A stretch of 64,000 bases of DNA, taken from contig CAWANG010000010.1 in the NCBI GenBank assembly GCA_963783175.1, positions 1 to 64,000 on the forward strand, given 5' to 3'. Both the position numbers and the translations under genes were made by a program. Shown in pieces: positions 61,605 to 64,000 of the stretch. The notes under the pieces were generated by a model. That model had not been told where the DNA came from. It did no database searches and worked only from the letters and a program-made list of their open reading frames with translations. Each line of letters starts with the position of its first letter. The first letter of the stretch is position 1. The stretch comes from Roseiarcus sp963783175 (GTDB lineage Bacteria > Pseudomonadota > Alphaproteobacteria > Rhizobiales > Beijerinckiaceae).

Positions 61605-62606
61605 TCAGTCGATCCTCCTGCCGTCCTTGTCGAACCGATGCAGGTGCGCCTCGCGCGGGGTGACGAATATGCTCTGGCCCGGCGTCAGCGCTGCCTCGCC
61701 CTCGAGCCGCAGGGTGAGAGGCCCGATGCCCTCGGCCTCCGCATGGACGAAAGTGTCGGAGCCGAGGTGCTCGGCTAGGCGTACTTTCGCCGGCCACTCG
61801 CCCGAAGTGGTCGATACGTCGGCATGCTCGGGGCGGATGCCGATGGTCTCGGCCCCCCGCTTCGCTGCAGGCGCGCCCCTGATCAGGTTCATGGTCGGCG
61901 AGCCGATGAAGCCGGCGACAAAGAGGCCGTTCGGCTTGTTATAGAGTTCGAGCGGCGAGCCGACCTGGGCGACCGAGCCGCGATCGAGCACAACGATCTT
62001 GTCGGCCATGGTCATCGCCTCGACCTGGTCGTGGGTGACATAGATCATCGTCGTCTTGAGAGCCTCGTGAAGCTCGCCGATCTCGACCCGCATCTGCACC
62101 CTGAGCGCCGCGTCGAGGTTGGAGAGCGGCTCGTCGAACAGGAACGCCTTCGGCTCGCGCACGATCGCGCGCCCGATCGCGACCCGCTGACGCTGTCCGC
62201 CGGAGAGCTGGCGCGGCTTGCGGTCGAGGTAGTCGGTCAGGTTCAGCGTGGTCGCGGCCTTGCGCACCTTCTGGTCGATGACCTCGGCGCTCTGTCCGGC
62301 CATCTTGAGCGCGAAGGCGATGTTGCCGCGCACGCTCATATGCGGGTAGAGCGCATAGGACTGGAAGACCATGGCGAGCCCGCGCTGCGAAGGGCCGACG
62401 TTGGTCATGTCCTTGGCGTCGATCAGGACCTGTCCGGAGGTGACGTCCTCGAGTCCCGCGATCAGGCGCAGAAGCGTCGACTTGCCGCAACCGGATGGGC
62501 CGACGAACACTGCGAACTCGCCATTATCGATGTTGAGGTCGACGCCGTTGATCACGCTGACGGCGCCGAACGCCTTGCGCACGGACTTGAGTTGGATGCT
62601 GCCCAT
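61605..62606 (-). CDS. smoK: Polyol ABC transporter ATP-binding protein (SmoK/UgpC/MalK type)
   Basis: The 333-residue ATPase energises the permeases that precede it in the operon. Walker A is FVGPSGCGKSTLLRLIAGLE, the signature is LSGGQRQRVAIGRA, Walker B is FLFDEPLSNLDA, and the switch is YVTHDQVEAMTMAD. The C-terminal OB-like TOBE domain (ETIGIRPEHADVSTTSGEWP to the end) is of the MalK/SmoK type that can bind regulators. Its family members import glycerol phosphate, maltose or polyols; the mannitol dehydrogenase next to it supports polyol. Confidence 0.9.
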   Translation of the reverse strand: MGSIQLKSVRKAFGAVSVINGVDLNIDNGEFAVFVGPSGCGKSTLLRLIAGLEDVTSGQVLIDAKDMTNVGPSQRGLAMVFQSYALYPHMSVRGNIAFALKMAGQSAEVIDQKVRKAATTLNLTDYLDRKPRQLSGGQRQRVAIGRAIVREPKAFLFDEPLSNLDAALRVQMRVEIGELHEALKTTMIYVTHDQVEAMTMADKIVVLDRGSVAQVGSPLELYNKPNGLFVAGFIGSPTMNLIRGAPAAKRGAETIGIRPEHADVSTTSGEWPAKVRLAEHLGSDTFVHAEAEGIGPLTLRLEGEAALTPGQSIFVTPREAHLHRFDKDGRRID

Positions 62607-62629
62607 GGGTGCTTTCCCTTAATTCCGGA

Positions 62630-63460
62630 TCACTTCACCGCGCCGAACGTCAGGCCTCGGACCAGCTGCTTCTGCGAGAACCAGCCGAGAATGAGAATGG
62701 GCGCGATGGCGAGCGTCGAGGCCGCAGAGAGCTTGGCCCAAAAGAATCCTTCCGGCGCCGAAAAGGAGGCGATGAAGGCCGGCAACGGAGCGGCGTTGGA
62801 GGTTGTGAGATTGAGCGTCCAGAACGCTTCATTCCACGACAGGATGACTGCGAGAAGCATTGTCGAGGCGATGCCCGGGACCGCCATCGGCGTCAGCACA
62901 TAGACGATCTCGTTGAGAAGAGAGGCGCCGTCCATGCGCGCCGCCTCGAGGATATCGACCGGGATTTCCTTGAAGTAGGTGTAGAGCATCCAGACCAGCA
63001 GCGGCAGATTGATGAGCATCAGCACGACGCCGACGCCGAACAGGCTATCGAGCAAGTGCAGATTGCGAAATATTAAATAAATCGGCACCAGCGCTCCGAC
63101 CGCCGGCATCATTTTCGTCGACAGCATCCACATCAAGAGGTCCTTGGTGCGCTTGCCGGGCGCGAACGCCATCGACCACGCCGCCGGAACGGCGATCAGG
63201 AGGCCGACGACATTGGCGCCGATCGACAGGATTATCGAGTTCCCAGCGAACTTCAGATAGTTCGATCGCTCCTGAACCTCGTAATAGTTCTCGAGAGTCC
63301 AGTTGAAAAACAGGAATTTCGGCGGCATTGCGATAGCGTCGAGCTCGGTCTTGAAGCTCGTGATGAACGTCCACAGAATCGGGAAGAAGATCAGGAACGC
63401 GACGACCCAGGCGACGACCGTGACCCGAATGCGCTTGCCAGTTGATTGCTTCAACGCCAT
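62630..63460 (-). CDS. smoG: Polyol ABC transporter permease, MalG/SmoG type
   Basis: The 276-residue inner-membrane protein has six helices and the EAA loop ILEAARMDGASLLNEIVYVL followed by PMAVPG, the contact to the ATPase. VVAWVVAFLIFFPILWTFIT is the first helix, and MPPKFLFFNWTLENYYEV is a typical MalG-family segment. It ends SQKQLVRGLTFGAVK, common to many sugar permeases. The next permease gene begins three bases upstream in the operon. Confidence 0.9.
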   Translation of the reverse strand: MALKQSTGKRIRVTVVAWVVAFLIFFPILWTFITSFKTELDAIAMPPKFLFFNWTLENYYEVQERSNYLKFAGNSIILSIGANVVGLLIAVPAAWSMAFAPGKRTKDLLMWMLSTKMMPAVGALVPIYLIFRNLHLLDSLFGVGVVLMLINLPLLVWMLYTYFKEIPVDILEAARMDGASLLNEIVYVLTPMAVPGIASTMLLAVILSWNEAFWTLNLTTSNAAPLPAFIASFSAPEGFFWAKLSAASTLAIAPILILGWFSQKQLVRGLTFGAVK

Positions 63461-63463
63461 CGT

Positions 63464-64000
63464 TCAGCCCTCCAGGTTCCTGCCGATGATGCGCACCAGG
63501 AAAAACGCAACGATGTTGGCGAGAATGACGGCGATGATGCCGCCGGCAGAGGCGCCGCCGATGTCGAAGTTGAGCAGCGCCTGCTTGTAGACGAGGAAGG
63601 GAATGTTGGTCGTCGCATTGCCGGGGCCGCCGGAGGTTGTGACGTAAATTTCAGCAAATATGCTCAACAGGAAGATCGTCTCAATCAGGATGACGACGGT
63701 AATCGCGCGCGCGATATGCGGCAGCACGATATAGCCGAAGTAGGAAATCGGACCGGCCCCGTCGAGCGAGGCAGCCTCTTTCTGCTCCTCATCGAGCGAC
63801 TGTAGCGCGGTCAGCAGAATGAGACTGGCGAACGGCAACCATTCCCATGAGACGATAATGATCACCGACAGCATGGGCCAGTTGGTGAACCAGACGATCG
63901 GATCGAACCCCAGCGACCGGGCGATCCAGGCGAATAATCCTGAATCGGGATTCATCAGGAGGTTCTTCCACACCAGCGCGCTGACCGTTGGTATGACGAA
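63464..64000 (-). CDS. smoF: Polyol ABC transporter permease, MalF/SmoF type, cut by window end
   Basis: The frame is open to base 64000, and the visible part is the last 178 residues. The EAA loop is in SLDEEQKEAASLDGAGPISY followed by FGYIVLPHIA, and the preceding helices include LSVIIIVSWEWLPFASLILL. The SmoF-type GGPGNATTNIPFLVYKQALL follows. It shares its operon with SmoG, SmoK and the mannitol dehydrogenase; the substrate-binding gene is expected beyond the window. Confidence 0.9.
   Translation of the reverse strand, partial: FVIPTVSALVWKNLLMNPDSGLFAWIARSLGFDPIVWFTNWPMLSVIIIVSWEWLPFASLILLTALQSLDEEQKEAASLDGAGPISYFGYIVLPHIARAITVVILIETIFLLSIFAEIYVTTSGGPGNATTNIPFLVYKQALLNFDIGGASAGGIIAVILANIVAFFLVRIIGRNLEG

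Overview
The window looks like a chromosomal segment of a high-GC alphaproteobacterium of the order Hyphomicrobiales, probably near the Beijerinckiaceae/Methylocystaceae. This rests on the alphaproteobacterial GyrA with an acidic insert in its C-terminal domain, a GltX with the short SKR-type motif, a PleC-like kinase beside pepN and murI, DUF2865, DUF1236-like and DUF2218 proteins, and an Smo-type polyol transporter. I name no species. Most of the text is housekeeping or metabolic genes, broken up by small accessory patches.

Layout. 1-6.7 kb: 3' part of gyrA, a MarR regulator with an NTF2-like gene behind a visible promoter/operator, a benzoylformate decarboxylase-like enzyme, OsmC, DUF2218, coaD. 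6.7-12.6 kb: a 2,2-dialkylglycine decarboxylase, a lower-GC patch with an exported papain-like (C70-type) protease and a membrane-anchored helical-repeat protein, rarA, a serine hydrolase. 12.6-19.4 kb: a frameshifted serine hydrolase paralogue, glyoxalase I, a CDF metal exporter, an EmrA/EmrB-type efflux pair, a peroxiredoxin-like protein. 19.4-21 kb: a scar of gene relics ending in a promoter plus 21-bp repeat element. 21-30 kb: GT8 glycosyltransferase, YdcZ-type permease, outer membrane barrel, an LplT-acyltransferase-acyl-ACP synthetase giant (frameshifted), DUF2165 (frameshifted), kup (frameshifted). 30-33 kb: a CUT2-type sugar ABC transporter. 33-42 kb: a lone cNMP-binding domain, a double cold-shock protein, the PleC-like kinase, pepN, murI, tonB. 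42-51 kb: an FAD monooxygenase with the second repeat element in its leader, many tiny secreted or membrane proteins (several frame-broken), a second cNMP-binding protein, tRNA-Glu(CTC), a class I amidotransferase, and the third repeat element. 51-58 kb: bestrophin-like protein, xseA, DUF2865, gltX with an in-frame amber codon, a ceramide-glucosyltransferase-like GT21, a BON protein. 58-64 kb: a polyol import and oxidation operon (two SDRs, mannitol 2-dehydrogenase, MalK/MalG/MalF-type ABC transporter cut off by the window end).

Most unusual signal. Three loci (20.63-20.92, 44.44-44.69 and 50.77-51.02 kb) share one architecture: a sigma70-like promoter with a TTGYGA -35 box, exactly 17 bases of spacer ending in GTGC and a TATACY/TAAAGT -10 box, then a conserved block of about 33 bases, then an array of A/T-tract units (21 bp, two helical turns, at two of the loci). 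At two loci the element lies directly upstream of a gene in the transcribed direction. This looks like a dispersed promoter-plus-leader cassette or a small RNA family.

Caution. At least seven coding regions carry single-base frame breaks and gltX carries a nonsense codon. Some may be assembly errors and some real decay; the sequence alone cannot separate these.
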